Positions 43,366 to 55,029 of a stretch of DNA of 64,000 nucleotides are shown piece by piece. Under the pieces are notes generated by a model. The model was not told the origin of the DNA and made no database searches. It saw only the letters and a list, made by a program, of their open reading frames with translations. Both the position numbers and the translations under genes were made by a program. The DNA is taken from NCBI RefSeq assembly GCF_014839805.1, contig NC_051136.1:3348001-3412000 (forward strand). Reading direction: 5' to 3'. Positions within the stretch are counted from its first letter, which is position 1, and each line of letters begins with the position of its first letter. This DNA is from Manduca sexta. Lineage: Eukaryota > Arthropoda > Insecta > Lepidoptera > Sphingidae.

Positions 43366-44380
43366 TTAAGCTATATCCTGGTATACTTCTGTTGTTTATA
43401 CTGAGCGTTGTTAATAGTAATTTAGTGAACCGCCATTATATATTGTACTTACCTATTGGAAATTGTAAAAGAATATTAGAATTACGTTATTAATACGTAT
43501 ACAATTAAGTATCTGATTATTTTTTTGGAGTAAGCTGTAAATACTTTTAAGAGCTAAATTAAGATATCTATACCCTAATACTTCATTAAAGATAGTTTAC
43601 TGTGTATCACATACGAATTGCTTTGCAATGTAACAATGCCTTCAATGTCGTAGACAGCCCAATTCTTAGAAACCGCTTCGATAATTATGAAATTCATAAT
43701 TGACATTATAAGTCAGTAATTCAAATTAAAATTTAGAAACGAAAGTGACGTGGTTGTAATAAATTGATCCGTCAAAGTTTCCGTACTCGAATTTAATTTG
43801 CGAAGTAATTAGCGATGCTGCTGTCCGAGATAGTCGTTAACGAATACTACTCCATCTCAAACACTTAACATTAATTTATTAACATGAATAAGTTATGGGA
43901 CGGGAAAGCCACCAGCCTTGGTAATAAACATTGGCGTGGTATATTTCGTTTTTGCATAGAAAAGGTACGGAAGAGGATTACTTTGAATGGAATGTTCTCT
44001 TTGTATGGAATCTTACTACGATAATTTATTAATTACTACTACTTTACTTGTGAGCCAATAAACTTTCCTAATCACATTTCTATACTTAAAGTAATCTATT
44101 ATAGTTTCGCATAAACAACTTATGAATAACATCCATTTAGGAACTGATACCCAATACAAACTGTTAACAGCCGATAGCACGGGAACCTATTAATCTTAAC
44201 TAAACCATATCAATCAGGATCGTCTTACGCAAAAGCATTAATTGGTTGTGAGTTACAAGGTTAGGGACTTCCAGGAGGGAAAGACACCAAACCAAATATT
44301 TTATAAGGTAGTGACGGTTAATTCGAAGGGACTGAGAAAAGTTGATATATTAATTAACTCGTGAATAACTCCGTCAGGCC
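43366..44380. other. No recognised feature
   Basis: About 1 kb of AT-rich, apparently single-copy DNA upstream of the candidate promoter region. Confidence 0.35.
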
Positions 44381-44661
44381 GAAGAGTCACTCGGCTTCAC
44401 GCAGGCGCAATAAGGATCTATCAAGATACGCCCTCGTGTAGTGTGAACGCGGCGCCGGTAGCGTGCGCACGATACATACGACTGCGAACTGAACGATGTT
44501 TTCACTAACGAACCGCGAATAATGCACGTAAATTAGAGAAAAAAAGTTTTGTGAATATATAATGAGTATTTTTTCAAACATCGCGAGTGCGGTTCAAAAC
44601 GGTTTTTTACGGTTTATATTAGTACGTTGCTGTGTTTACAGCTATTTTGTGTTTGTGAACG
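44381..44661 (+). promoter_or_regulatory. CpG-richer candidate promoter/5' UTR
   Basis: 44381-44480 (including 'gtgaacgcggcgccggtagc' and 'gtgcgcacg') is much richer in CpG than its surroundings and is not a repeat found elsewhere here. It lies just upstream of the candidate first exon at 44662. I see no clear TATA box or strong initiator. Confidence 0.3.
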
Positions 44662-44697
44662 ATGTGGCAAAGTGAGGGATGTTTATTCAAATTTACG
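44662..44697 (+). CDS. Candidate first coding exon (12 codons, partial gene)
   Basis: ATG at 44662 in a favourable context (A at -3) encodes MWQSEGCLFKFT and runs directly into ACG|GTAAGTAGT, a consensus donor (GT at 44698). An in-frame TGA at 44656-44658 fixes this ATG as the first in its frame. The following 800 bases are T-rich and repeat-free, as expected of an intron. Short first exons are common in insects, but such a motif set can also arise by chance. No downstream exon was identified. Confidence 0.3.
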
Positions 44698-45935
44698 GTA
44701 AGTAGTTATTTTTTGTGGGTTTATCTATGTTTTACGGGATTTGTATGGGTGTTTTGTGGTGTCGTTAAGTTGTTTACGCGTTGTTAAAGTATATGACCGG
44801 TTTAAATAAATTCAGCCGAAACTTTTGAACGTGTTTAGTGATCGTAAAAGATTTTTTTCTGCGGTAACTTGAGAGGCTCGCGGTGAGATATTGCGGTTAT
44901 GTTTGTAAGTTTCTGTGGAAATGTTATTTATTATTTATATACTAAAAATACTTTGTTATGTTTTAGTTTCGTGAGAAATAATATTTTAATTTCATTTCAA
45001 ATACATTTTTTTTGTGAGAAATTTTTTACATGGTTAAATTTCTCAAGAGATTTTTCCTTTATTTTCGGAATTATATGAAATTTAAACTTTATATCTATTA
45101 AATTAAAGTTGATGTATTTTTTTGATTGTTTTAAATTATTTTAAGTGGATTATGAACATCTAAGGTGAAGTTACAAAAATCGGGTAATATGTTGCACCTT
45201 GTAATTTCTGTTACTTCTGCTGCGGATTTAAGTCCACTAGGAATTAGATGAATGAATTGTGTTGCTAAGCCAGAACCAATGATGTGCTCTTTTGTAATAG
45301 ACTTGATTACTTTATTGACGACGATGAATTCTGAACATCACTATTTAAACAGAGGTTTTGCGGATTTCTTTTTGTGTGAATGGTTTTTGGGTTATTTATA
45401 TTTAATATTTAAAGTCAATTTGAAAATTCCGTGTTTAATAAAATTTATGAAGTTATTAATGAAAGAAATTTTTAGACTGAAATAATTATATTTCATTGCA
45501 ATTTTTGACATTAGATTTGCTTATAATGTGATTTATAAAACGAAGAGTTATTAATTAAGGTAGCGTTTTTAATAGTAAAGTTTCCATAAAAACCAAGCAA
45601 AATATTTTACTTTTGGAAAAAGAATCGCATAAAATATTTTATATTAGATTTTTTTTATTCTGAGATAAATACAATTAAAGTAGATTTTATGTAACGCTTA
45701 AATATTGGTGTCAATAATTATTTAATTTATTTCATGCTCTAAATGAAGTAGAATTTATGCGACACTTTAAATATTTGTGTCAGTAATATATAGTTATTCA
45801 ATTTATTTTGTGCTGTAAATTCTTAATCGTGTATAATAAGGCTGCGCAGGTTTTAATGTAGATTTTATTTATTTGGAACTTTAAAAAAAACTATAATTAA
45901 TTTATAATTTTTGCAATGCAAATTTGATTTAACTA
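44698..45935. other. Repeat-poor T-rich stretch, intron-like; diverged tandem duplication
   Basis: Two units with a 68-base offset at 45680-45744 and 45748-45820 share GTAGA-TTTATG, CTTAAATATT-GTGTCA and ATTTAATTTATT/CAATTTATTTTG. Otherwise there is no repeat family or exon. The frame 45252-45485 is not supported. Confidence 0.5.
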
Positions 45936-45938
45936 ACT

Positions 45939-46025
45939 CGCACTAGGCGAGTGGTGGACTAAACCTTCTCAGTAGTAAAGGAGATTCCTTCCCAGTGGAG
46001 AGTACATAATATAGAGGTGGTATTA
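45939..46025 (+). mobile_element. SINE family A 3' fragment, diverged
   Basis: 'cgcactaggcgagtggtgga', 'ctaaaccttctcagtagtaa' and 'agtggagagtacataatata' followed by gaggtggtatt retain the order of the last 90 bases of A. Confidence 0.65.
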
Positions 46026-47240
46026 AATATGACTTATAAAATGCCCGATTGCAGAATTGGCGTCAAAATCCAACCGCTTTTAGTTTTAAAAATATACCTG
46101 GATTTTTTTTTATCAATATTTGCTGCAAACTGAAACATTTTATTTTATTAGTTCTGTTGTTCAATCGTAAAAGTTATTTTAAGGATTAAATAAAAAAGAT
46201 TACAGTTACAGTACAGTTGTAGGAATAATAGTCTATATTTTCCATTTTATATTCCGATAGATGAATTAAAATCTGGTAAATGGAACAAACAATATATTCG
46301 AATTTAACTTAAATCTTACTGCAATTACTTAAATCAAAAAGTTTTCGATGCATAAATTAAGTTGGCGTACAATCTGAATCATTTTGAATAGGCGACACAA
46401 GTTAAGTAAATGTGTTTTATGTAAATTAGAAATAATATACCAGTTCTTATAACGAAGATTTTACTCGTGATAAGAATGAGTACTGATACTTTTGATAATT
46501 CAATATTAAAAGGTTGCAAAATGTGTTTCTTGAATTTATAAATGAAATTATATTTAACATGTATTTGAATAAATTTGTATTATAACTAAAATGTTATCGA
46601 TTCACGGCTGTTTTCCATAAATGATCTCCATCTCAATCTCTGATACGATACCGAAAATTAAGTAATTTGTAAGCATCTCAAAAAAAATATTTATTCTTTT
46701 TGGTGCATTTTAGCGATAGATCGAAAAAAGCGACTGAAATCGTATCATGGAAATGGCGGATAGCTGCAACTTATATGTATACATGTTTAAAAACCTAGAT
46801 TTTATAATTTAGTTTATTTATTTTTTATTGCTTTGTTAACGCCCGAAATTTATAATTTATCTGCTATCCAAGACTGAAACCTATCTTAAGTACCCAAGTA
46901 AGTAAGCCGTAATTCATCCGGTATTTATATCTATCATGCGATCAACTGTCAATTGGAATTTCTCTCTGGTGTGTAGACAACGTATTAATATAAACATCAT
47001 TCTCTAGGATTGTTAACGTGAACTAATCAAAACAAATTCTGTCTTATTCAATTGGATCATTGCCCTTTTCTAGGCCTTGAGTTTATCATTAATATGAATA
47101 GTCCAGATGTTTGTGTTGTTAACAACATTCATTAATAACAATTTGTGTGGAATCTGTTTATTTAACTTCTGTATTTTGAATGGAATGTGATGAGTGATTT
47201 TAGGAAGGTCATTACGTGATTTAGAATGTCTTAATTGATC
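46026..47240. other. 1.2 kb without recognised repeats or exons
   Basis: AT-rich single-copy sequence. 46600-46760 is slightly GC-richer, with no supported function. Confidence 0.35.
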
Positions 47241-47242
47241 CT

Positions 47243-47495
47243 TTTTTTATACGTGTACAGCACAGTGACTCTTGCACTTGATGGTAAGTGGGAGGGGGTC
47301 CAATAGAATGTCGACTAAAGATGATTACCCCTCGACAGTCGTTACAATTATGCCGGCCTGTTGAAACCGGATATACACAGGCTGATCCTGGAACGTAACA
47401 CACTTACGTGAGCCACGATGGTGGGTTTTAATACCTTGTGTACAGTGATCGTTATCTGGGCGGATATAAAATGTATCCTACCACCACCAAAATCT
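47243..47495 (-). mobile_element. Family C, full length, reverse orientation
   Basis: Poly-T, 'gcacttgatggtaagtggga', 'tagaatgtcgactaaagatg', 'attatgccggcctgttgaaa', 'ccggatatacacaggctgat', 'cacgatggtgggttttaata', 'gtgatcgttatctgggcgga' and 'atcctaccaccacc'. It covers the same span as the reference copy at 35482-35728. Confidence 0.88.
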
Positions 47496-47740
47496 TTTAA
47501 GCAAAGTGGTCTGTTGGTCTCTCGTGTAAGAAAATCTGCCTGGAAAAATACTAGCGGAATTTTTGGTATTAAGTACACACTTTTTTCTGGTTAAAAAAAT
47601 ATTGTAACTCTTGTCTTTTCTATATTGTATAATGTTTGATAATTGGACATTCTAAGACGCAAGAAGTGAGGCTGAGGAACCTGGTACAATATAATCTGCT
47701 TTGTAAATAAAAAATCTTTGTTATTCACTTATATATTTAA

Positions 47741-47936
47741 ACTAGCGTCCCGCCCCGGCTTCGCACGGGTGCAATATTTCTCCACTATTTAATGGATGTT
47801 ATTATACATATAAACATTCCTCTTGAATCACTTTATCTATTAAAAAAAAAATCATCAAAATCCGTTGCGTAGTTTTAAAGATTTAAGCATACAAAGGTAG
47901 GGACAGAGAAAGCGACTTGTTTTATACTATGTAGTG
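47741..47936 (+). mobile_element. Family F-type LINE tail (third subfamily)
   Basis: 'actagcgtcccgccccggct', 'tcgcacgggtgcaatattt', 'atcaaaatccgttgcgtagt' and 'ttttatactatgtag': a tail with the CCCCGGCTTCGCACGGGTGC opening often seen on insect retroelement remnants. Confidence 0.65.
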
Positions 47937-47956
47937 ATGCATCGGTAGTGTATCTA

Positions 47957-48110
47957 CCGAATCCCGGGTCAAGCAAAGAGATACTGGGTTTTTCTATTCA
48001 GTGTTATCCAGTACTTTGAAATTTGAATACAATATTGGGATATGCTCGCCTCCTTTTACGTTCTGGGAGGAAATACCTACACATGGCGAAAGGTAGGTGC
48101 ATTATTTGCG
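47957..48110 (+). mobile_element. SINE family D, diverged, head partly lost
   Basis: 'accgaatcccgggtcaagca' (B-box side), 'gatactgggtttttctattc', 'gaaatacctacacatggcga' and 'aggtgcattatttgcgccct'. Only half of the tRNA-like head remains. Confidence 0.65.
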
Positions 48111-48502
48111 CCCTACCTTACGCCCACATGGATAATAGTCGTGTGTATATATTTATAGCATTTATCACCAGACGACCGTCACATTTTACTAGTAAAAATA
48201 TAACTTCATTTCTATTCTCAAACGAATATGCCTTAAAGTAATTCGAAATCGAATCGCGTCAGCTATTACAAAATCAAAGTTGCTTATAATTCCCGTTGAG
48301 TAAATTTAATATTTTGGAGTCTGGTTTAAAAAATATGCTCGGTACATCTCCATGGGTAGGTGGATGCCAGCTATTGTCGGCTCAAAAATAGGTTCTTTTA
48401 TAAGCCTAGATAAAGCTGAAGGTCGTGACTTGGGTCTCATATTCATTGTTACAATTTTAGATTTGAAGTCAAGGTTACAATGTAAATAAAAATATTTAAA
48501 TA
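48111..48502. other. No recognised feature
   Basis: AT-rich. Confidence 0.4.
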
Positions 48503-48829
48503 AATAATAATATCAGCCCTGTATTATATTATATATACTTGCCCACTGCTGAGGACGGGCCTCCTCTACTACTGAGAGGGATTAGGCCTTAGTCCACCTT
48601 AGGCCTAGTGCGGATTGGTAGACTTCACACACCTTCGAAATTCCTATAGAGAACTTCTCAGATGAGTAGGTTTCCTCACGATGTTTTCCTTCACCGTTAA
48701 AGCGAACGATAAATTCACAAAGAATACACCCATGATTTTAGAAAAGTCAGAGGTGTGTGTCCTTGGGATTTGAACCTGCGGACATGCGTCTTGGCAGTCC
48801 GTTCCACACCCAACTAGGCTATCGCCGCT
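48503..48829 (-). mobile_element. SINE family A, full length
   Basis: The complete element has a short duplication 'tattatat' near its 3' end and a small deletion ('ccaccttaggcctag') where others read CCACCACGCTGGCCTAG. Both promoter boxes are intact on the minus strand. Weak TTAAATAA/TTAAAATAA at the edges may be the target duplication. Confidence 0.92.
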
Positions 48830-48889
48830 TTAAAATAATAAAAAGATTTGTCTGGCAGATAAATAGATGGTTTCAAAAAGTTGGTTATA

Positions 48890-49015
48890 TTTTTTTTACG
48901 CGTGCATTGCAGTGACGCTACTGCACAATAGCAAGAAGAGTAGCGTCCAGGTAGAATATATATTAACTAGAGATGATTATTACTGGACAGTGGACTTAAT
49001 TATGTTGGCAAATTC
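48890..49015 (-). mobile_element. Family C fragment, diverged
   Basis: Poly-T, 'gcgtgcattgcagtgacgct', 'aactagagatgattattact' and 'acttaattatgttggc' follow the complement of the C end with many substitutions. Confidence 0.6.
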
Positions 49016-49027
49016 GAAACTGGATCA

Positions 49028-49120
49028 GGCCAACTCGCTCTAGGCCAGCATGATGAACTTAGGCCTATACTATTCAGTCGGCCCGGGCTCAGCAGTGGGC
49101 AATATACAGAGCTGGTATTA
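49028..49120 (+). mobile_element. SINE family A 3' fragment
   Basis: 'gccaactcgctctaggccag', 'gcccgggctcagcagtgggc' and 'aatatacagagctggtatta' match the final part of A. It lies immediately beside a C fragment. Confidence 0.7.
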
Positions 49121-49151
49121 TCACCATTATAATGGAAGTTTCATCTAACGT

Positions 49152-49450
49152 ATTTTTTTATTGTTTTGAATGACGAGACGAGCTTGCCGTTAGCCTGATG
49201 GTTAGCGATACGACCGCCCATAAACAGTTAAAACACCATCCAACATCTTGAATTACAAAGTATTGTTCGGTATACCACTGCCTTCGCCGTCCTGAGACAT
49301 GAGATGTTAAGTCTCATTATGTCCAGTAGTTACACTGGCTACAATGTCCTTCAAACCGGAATATAGCAGTGACTACACACTGCTGCTTAGCGGCAGAAAT
49401 AGACATTGCGGTCGAACCTACCCAGACGGACTCTCACATCCACCAGTAAA
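49152..49450 (-). mobile_element. Family B, full length (reference copy)
   Basis: Complement of the full element: poly-T, 'gacgagacgagcttgccgtt', 'gcgatacgaccgcccataaa', 'caaagtattgttcggtatac', 'ctgagacatgagatgttaag', 'tacactggctacaatgtcct', 'tcaaaccggaatatagcagt', 'gactacacactgctgcttag', 'acctacccagacggactctc' and 'ccaccagtaaa'. It has no tRNA-like boxes, so it is the 3' end of a non-LTR element or a short derivative mobilised by its poly-A tail. Confidence 0.92.
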
Positions 49451-49974
49451 CCTCTTTAATTCTGGTATCGACGTACAATGGACATGTTCCCACGAAATAC
49501 ACGAAAGGTGTAAAATTTTGTCCTTAATAAGACGTCATTACACACTCACTAATAAATTATTCGTACAAGTCCCCTCTGTTTACTTAAACATGATGTCAAG
49601 TTCGTATGACTCATTGAAATGCCCCGGGAGTTGAACTCTGGCTTCTTAGTTAGGAACCGATGAGTTTACCAAGTGTGGAAACGCATAGCTTGGTATATTG
49701 TTATAACTGTTACTGAGTATACAATTTATTTTTACTTTGTTAGTTACTTATATAACTGTTACTGGTACATATTTTTTTTACTTTGTTTACTTGGACTGTC
49801 TATTCCAATAAATTTAAGTCAATCCGCAATATAGTATGTAGTTTTTAAATAATCTATGCGAATATCGGTTTTTGAGGTTTTGTATACGTAAATAAAAAAT
49901 GTCTGACATAAGAAATCATAAGAATGTTTATTATTTAAACGCGGTTATCTCAGAAACAATTAAACCAATTTTGA
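49451..49974. other. No recognised feature
   Basis: AT-rich. A tRNA-like scrap near 49620-49675 ('ccgggagttgaactctggct') is too short to assign. Confidence 0.35.
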
Positions 49975-50078
49975 ATTTATTCTCATTAATACGAAGCTAC
50001 ATTACTCTTGACTGCTATAGGCAACTATTTAAGCCGGAAAAACTTTTTCCCGCGGGCGGAGCAGCAGGCAAAAGTTAG
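49975..50078 (-). mobile_element. Family F head fragment, reverse orientation
   Basis: 'ccggaaaaactttttcccgc', 'gggcggagcagcaggcaaaa' and gttagg are the complement of an ACTAGCTTTTGC-type opening; upstream about 70 bases of F body remain. Confidence 0.55.
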
Positions 50079-50805
50079 GTTTAATGTAACACTGATGAAC
50101 AAAATGTCTGATTGTAAACACCAATGCACGCACTTAAAATACGAAATACCAATGTAATAAGTTTAACAACCTAACACATCAACTAACAGCATTTCACTAG
50201 TTTTCATAATTTGACTACTATACCACGCTAATTATAAAATTCTTCATAGAGAAACTCAAGGTCTCTAAATATATGTATAAAGTGATTTCCCAAAATCTAC
50301 ATAAAAATATTCATATTAATTCAGCACAAAATGTTCTCGTAAAAGTAAACACTATAGGATTAACGAGTACGCACGATTTTAACAATATTTTCTCTTACGG
50401 TAACCACATTCGCATTACAAGATAATCCTTTTTATATACTCCGAGCTTTCACGCAAACTCATTAAAAACTTTTTGATTTGTATTTTAATTTGGGTTTCAA
50501 CTCTGCTTACCCCGCAAAGAACTCTCAGTCTTGTTCAAGGGTTTTTCAATAACTTGACCAATTTCGAGTGAGGGTTTTTGTGCTTAAGCAATGAGTTGTT
50601 TTTCAAGAAGATTGTTACGTCCAGAATTAAGATGAGCTTACACTGACATTGCTTTATTTTGACTTTGATTTTTATGTTATAAATCGTCTCTAAATAATTT
50701 AGGTACCTATACCTTTAACATTTGCTGTAACAGCTATTATAAACTTTTACTCTAGCTCGAGTTTAAAATCAATAAAAAAAATTGAATTGAAAATGGAATA
50801 TTGAC
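50079..50805. other. No recognised feature
   Basis: AT-rich, apparently single copy. Confidence 0.35.
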
Positions 50806-51042
50806 TCAAAATAGACAAATATATAAGAAACAAACATGTCCACTTGAAAGCAACTGGAAGCGACAGCTTAACGTACTATCCGTGGCTCGAAGACACTCGA
50901 GATTTGAGGCACTAGCGTAGGTACTCGTTCTCCATTCCAATTCCGAACCCAACACTTGAATATAGAAGCACGATGGTTCAATACAATAACGCATTGGAGC
51001 GTCATTCGCCTCCTCTATTCTAGCAGATTTAGTGCTTTGCAC
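50806..51042 (-). other. Unidentified 78-codon open frame of high complexity
   Basis: The minus-strand frame includes EEANDAPMRYCIEPSCFYIQ and a serine- and threonine-rich middle, ending in SCRFQLLSSGHVCFL-type residues. Composition is balanced against AT-rich flanks. It has no recognised domain, no convincing splice sites and no upstream regulatory signature. It may be an old repeat or part of an unknown gene. Confidence 0.25.
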
Positions 51043-51267
51043 TTTGTGTTGGTTAGATTAAGTTTCAAAATTAATTGAGATTTTGTTTTCTTTATTCCTG
51101 AATTGACGGGACTTTGTTTTAAATCTAATACGAAGAAGCCTTATATTGTTATAATATAGCTGAAGGAGTTGAGATGGTGAATATTTTTGTGGATGAAACC
51201 TAGTAAATTTTAACACCGTCTTCGACTATCGATCTGGAAATATTTGGAAAATTGTATCGCGTACCTG

Positions 51268-51408
51268 TTTCGTATCCGGTTTCAAAGAAGCCGGCATAAT
51301 TGTGTCGACGGGTAAGATAATCATATCTCTTTAGACCATACTCCATCTTGACTCTATTTCGCTTACCATAAACTGCAGCGGGGTCATTGCTGTACAATTA
51401 AAAAAAAT
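51268..51408 (+). mobile_element. Family C 3' end
   Basis: 'atccggtttcaaagaagccg', 'gcataattgtgtcgacgggt', 'ccataaactgcagcggggtc' and a poly-A run. A short deletion removes part of the CGACTGTCGAGGGG motif. Confidence 0.75.
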
Positions 51409-51479
51409 CATAGTCACAAACAGACAGCATGTGTCTGATAGAATATGGATCACATCTGTTAGGGTAATTTAAGATTTCA

Positions 51480-51597
51480 AATGGCCAGCATACTTATGTC
51501 GACTGCGCAGGGGTAATCATCTCTCGTCAGTCGACATTCTATTGGATACCATTCCACTTATCATGAGGTCCAGTGGAGTCATTTTGCCGTGCACATA
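51480..51597 (+). mobile_element. Family C 3' end, second copy in tandem
   Basis: 'atggccagcatacttatgtc', 'gactgcgcaggggtaatcat', 'ctctcgtcagtcgacattct' and 'gagtcattttgccgtgcaca', then a short A-rich end. It has the same orientation as the copy 70 bases upstream, but they differ in detail and represent separate insertions. Confidence 0.8.
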
Positions 51598-52013
51598 AAG
51601 AAGTTGCTTAGTGATACCGTAAAAGGGCACAAAAGCATTTACAAAATTGTATCCCATCAACGCGATCTATTTTACTGCCTTATACGCAATGAAAAGAACA
51701 TTAAATTGTTACTTCCCAGAAAGTATTCTTTCCCTATTACTTATCTTTATTCCTTTGTGTTTGAGGCGTTTATTCCTTTAGCTAGAAGGGGAATCACTAT
51801 ATTCTAAGCATGATTACGGAAATTGCTGAGTCTTTCGTCATTGAAACTTTTTATGGCGTTATTAATGAAGGTACTTCTTTGTTATTTCAATTTTAGACAG
51901 TCGTTATGGTATTCAGTTGGAGGTGCAACAATAGATTTTTGAAACCGATATCTTTTTTTGACCAATCGGTTACCTAATTATACTCGGCTTCTACCGATAA
52001 AATATTGCTTTCC
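51598..52013. other. No recognised feature
   Basis: The frame 51589-51807 begins inside the C tail and is not credible. No repeats recognised. Confidence 0.35.
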
Positions 52014-52215
52014 TCGGCTTTGAATGACGAGCCGAGATAGCCGTTCACCTGATGGTAAGCGTTACGACCGTCCAAAACCAATAGAAACAGCATCCAACGC
52101 TTAAAATTACAAAGTATTGTTTGGTATTCCACTGCGCTCGCCATCCTGAGACGTGAGATTTTCAGTCATATTACGTCCAGTAGTTGCATTGGCTGGAACT
52201 GGATCCTTCTGAACC
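52014..52215 (-). mobile_element. Family B, 5' truncated
   Basis: 'ggctttgaatgacgagccga', 'gatggtaagcgttacgaccg', 'acaaagtattgtttggtatt', 'ccactgcgctcgccatcctg' and 'tccagtagttgcattggctg'. The poly-T end is eroded. Confidence 0.85.
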
Positions 52216-52713
52216 GTTTAATGTAAGGCAGATGGCCCGTGTCTATCGTTATGTTTCTACTCCACCCAGTCCTCTCCATATCACACGAACTATTACTTAG
52301 CGTTGACCCCACACTTAATTGAGGTAAGAATTGATGGAACAAATATTATTATCTACAAAACACCTAAATCGTCTACCAACTCATCCCTAACTAGATCCCA
52401 AACGTTTATTTCAATTTTAAAATACAATAAAAGAGTATGAAAAGTGAAACGGGTCACTTGCGTACTATGACTGAAAGGTGGATGCGGCGCGTGGGTCTTT
52501 TCAAAGGAATTGCGACTATAACGCAAATGAAGACGGGAATAAACGCTATGAGAAATTTAAAACGATTCAGTCTACTTTTGTATGATTGTGAATGATAAAG
52601 ATTTTGCGTATAATTTGCGCTAGGTTTTTGTATGATTATGATATGCTAACTGTTTGTAAGAGGCGATTATTTGCTAATCTACACGTAAGTTAAGATTTTC
52701 TAATATTAATAAA
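52216..52713. other. No recognised repeat
   Basis: Mixed-composition single-copy sequence, including 52440-52530 which is GC-richer. No exon supported. Confidence 0.3.
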
Positions 52714-52835
52714 CGCCCTGTGACCACGAAGGCTGCAAAGTCTTCGAAATGTCAGAAGGTTAAAATATAAAAACACAAGATAAAATCCGAAAAATAGTTT
52801 AATTTTAATGACCATCATTTGCGTAAACATAAGTC
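52714..52835 (-). mobile_element. Family E repeat, reverse orientation
   Basis: 'cgccctgtgaccacgaaggc', 'tgcaaagtcttcgaaatgtc', 'aagataaaatccgaaaaata' and 'atttgcgtaaacataagtc' are the complement of the 40806 copy from end to end. Confidence 0.75.
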
Positions 52836-53230
52836 ATTAAAGTAATCTATACTGATATTGATACAAGTTCCACTATAAAGAGAAATTCAGGTAAACAAAT
52901 AATATTATATACTAAAGGGATCAAGGATTGTGACGAGGAAAGACTAGATAATGTAAATAAAATTCCACACAGAATCCCTGGCGTACCTCTTGTTGATAAG
53001 GTACGTTTTGATATGTTAACAATGTCTTTCCTAAGAACATGTCGCAAACATAATATCCAATGCTGCCATTTTAACCCTTGAAGCATCTGAATGTTTGCTG
53101 GCAAACATGACAGCTACATGACATTTACGTGTGTAATAATATAACGTCTGTCTATAATTTAGAATTTTTCTTCGGCACATAATATTCGTACTGTATCAAA
53201 ACTAAAGACATGATTTAATTTTTGTCTGTC
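52836..53230. other. No recognised feature
   Basis: AT-rich. The 85-codon minus frame 52847-53104 has no recognisable domain. Confidence 0.35.
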
Positions 53231-53497
53231 TGTTCATTAGATTGCCTCCGTGGTGTAGTTGTACTGCATGCGCGGTATGGCAGCGGTCTAAGGTCCTGGG
53301 TTCGAATCCTGGGCACAGTGATTTTGGGATTTTATGCTAAGTATCGGCTCGGAGTCTGGAATTTATGTCCAATATGGCGATAGGCCCGCCTCTATCACAT
53401 TATGGGACGGAACACACTTGGCGAAAAGTGGGTGCCTTGGTTGCGCCTCTGCATACCCTTCGGGGATAAATGCGTGATGTGTGTTTTTGTTCATTAG
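53231..53497 (+). mobile_element. SINE family D, full length, 10-bp target duplication (reference copy)
   Basis: TGTTCATTAG is repeated at 53231-53240 and 53488-53497. The body starts GCCTCCGTGGTGTAGTTGTA (A box) and has 'ggtcctgggttcgaatcctg' (B box). It continues with 'ggagtctggaatttatgtcc', 'aatatggcgataggcccgcc', 'attatgggacggaacacact' and 'gtgccttggttgcgcctctg', and a tail 'gataaatgcgtgatgtgtgt'. It is the clearest plus-strand example of D, with both polymerase III boxes. Confidence 0.93.
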
Positions 53498-53703
53498 TCG
53501 AAACAAAATATACAAATAACTGACGGTCTATTCTCACATATAACTATACCACATGGCTTGGCTAGATTGTTCACATGAAAAAATAACAGCCCGATCAAAG
53601 TACATACAAAATACGTTCAACGCTTTTCACAGCGCGCATCTAATGCCACCTGAATGGGGTCACAATTTTCAAAAGACAGATAAATTTTAAAAATATATCT
53701 ATG

Positions 53704-53838
53704 AATGAATGAATGAAATACTTTATTGTATACACCAAATTAATTAATACAATTATTACATCATATAAAAAGTACACCAATAGGCGCTGTTATCGCTAGA
53801 AAGCGATCTCTTCAAAACAACCTGAATCGATATGAATT
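53704..53838 (-). mobile_element. Family O LINE 3' end
   Basis: A (GAAT)n run followed by 'gaaatactttattgtataca', 'tcatataaaaagtacaccaa' and 'atcgctagaaagcgatctct'. This is the reverse complement of a common lepidopteran LINE 3' untranslated end (polyadenylation-like AATAAAG on the minus strand, then an ATTC repeat tail). Confidence 0.6.
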
Positions 53839-54667
53839 TTATTGCAATATGCAAAACTAGTCATTATAAGAGACACATTGATACATTAATAATGTTTCTC
53901 CAGTAAATGTTCTCGAACAGATATGCAACTATAGGAAAAGATTTCAATACAATTCAACACAAAGATGAAATCCGGATTAACGCCGCTCTTATTGCCAATA
54001 GAAGGAAGGAAAACATTTTCATTATTTCTTATTAATGTTGCGGAAGTGCTAATTTATCTATAGAGAAATATATTTCATTTGCTATCTTATTACAAATGCG
54101 AGTTTCTGAAGACGTTTGTATGTTTACAAATGTAAATCACTCAACTTTAATGAAATATGACACGTAGACTATCTCCTACATTACTGTAGTCTTCTGTCTC
54201 AATGTACATTAATATACAGTGGAACTTTTAAATTACACAAATCTTTTACGTAGGTAGAAAAACAGAAACAGTAAATTTGTATTTTTTTTTTAAATCTACA
54301 AGTGTGTACCTTGAACTGATTTACCAACAAGTTTTTTTTGCAGAAATGTTCCTTTTTTTAACTTACAACAGTCTAAAGAAAGAATATTTATAAATTTTCT
54401 CCAAAATGGGTTATGCGCGAGATAGTAACACCATCGGGCGCATTTTAATTCTAAAAAAAAAAAAATATTTGAAACTAGAACCCGTAGTATCGTTAATAGA
54501 ATGCTGTATTGGGTGTCAAAGGCTATATTGTATTTTAGTTTAATTATTTTTATTCGAGCGAAAAATGCAGCTTGAATAAAAATCGCCATTTGATATTTTG
54601 ATATAGTTAGAATCGATATTTAGAATAAAATCTAAGATAATTTTGTCTTTGTTTCATAATTTACAAC
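53839..54667. other. No recognised feature
   Basis: AT-rich. The minus frame 54296-54589 is A/T-driven and not supported. Confidence 0.35.
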
Positions 54668-54712
54668 GTATTGCTCGCGGCTTCTCCCGTGTGAGAGGTT
54701 TTTCGGCTTCAT
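54668..54712 (+). mobile_element. Family F head fragment
   Basis: 'acgtattgctcgcggcttct' and 'cccgtgtgagaggtttttcg' match the F opening only. Confidence 0.45.
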
Positions 54713-55029
54713 AAATTATTAAATCACTGTAGATTTCTCTACCATTACGATGCCAATGCCATATATTTAAAACATAACAAAATACCGGATAATTAGGACA
54801 TTTCGCCGTGTAGTAATTTCATCCAAATACACTCATCGATTTCTGAGTTTACTCTAACAAACATACAAATATATTTACAAACATTCGAATTTATATAAAG
54901 AATGATAAACAAAGATACTCTCAACAGCATTGTACAAGAATTATCGAGTGAAAATTCTACAATATACAGACCTAAAAAGGGACGGCTGATGAACATTTGT
55001 CTCGGAGTAGGCAACGATCCTAGGTTCCA

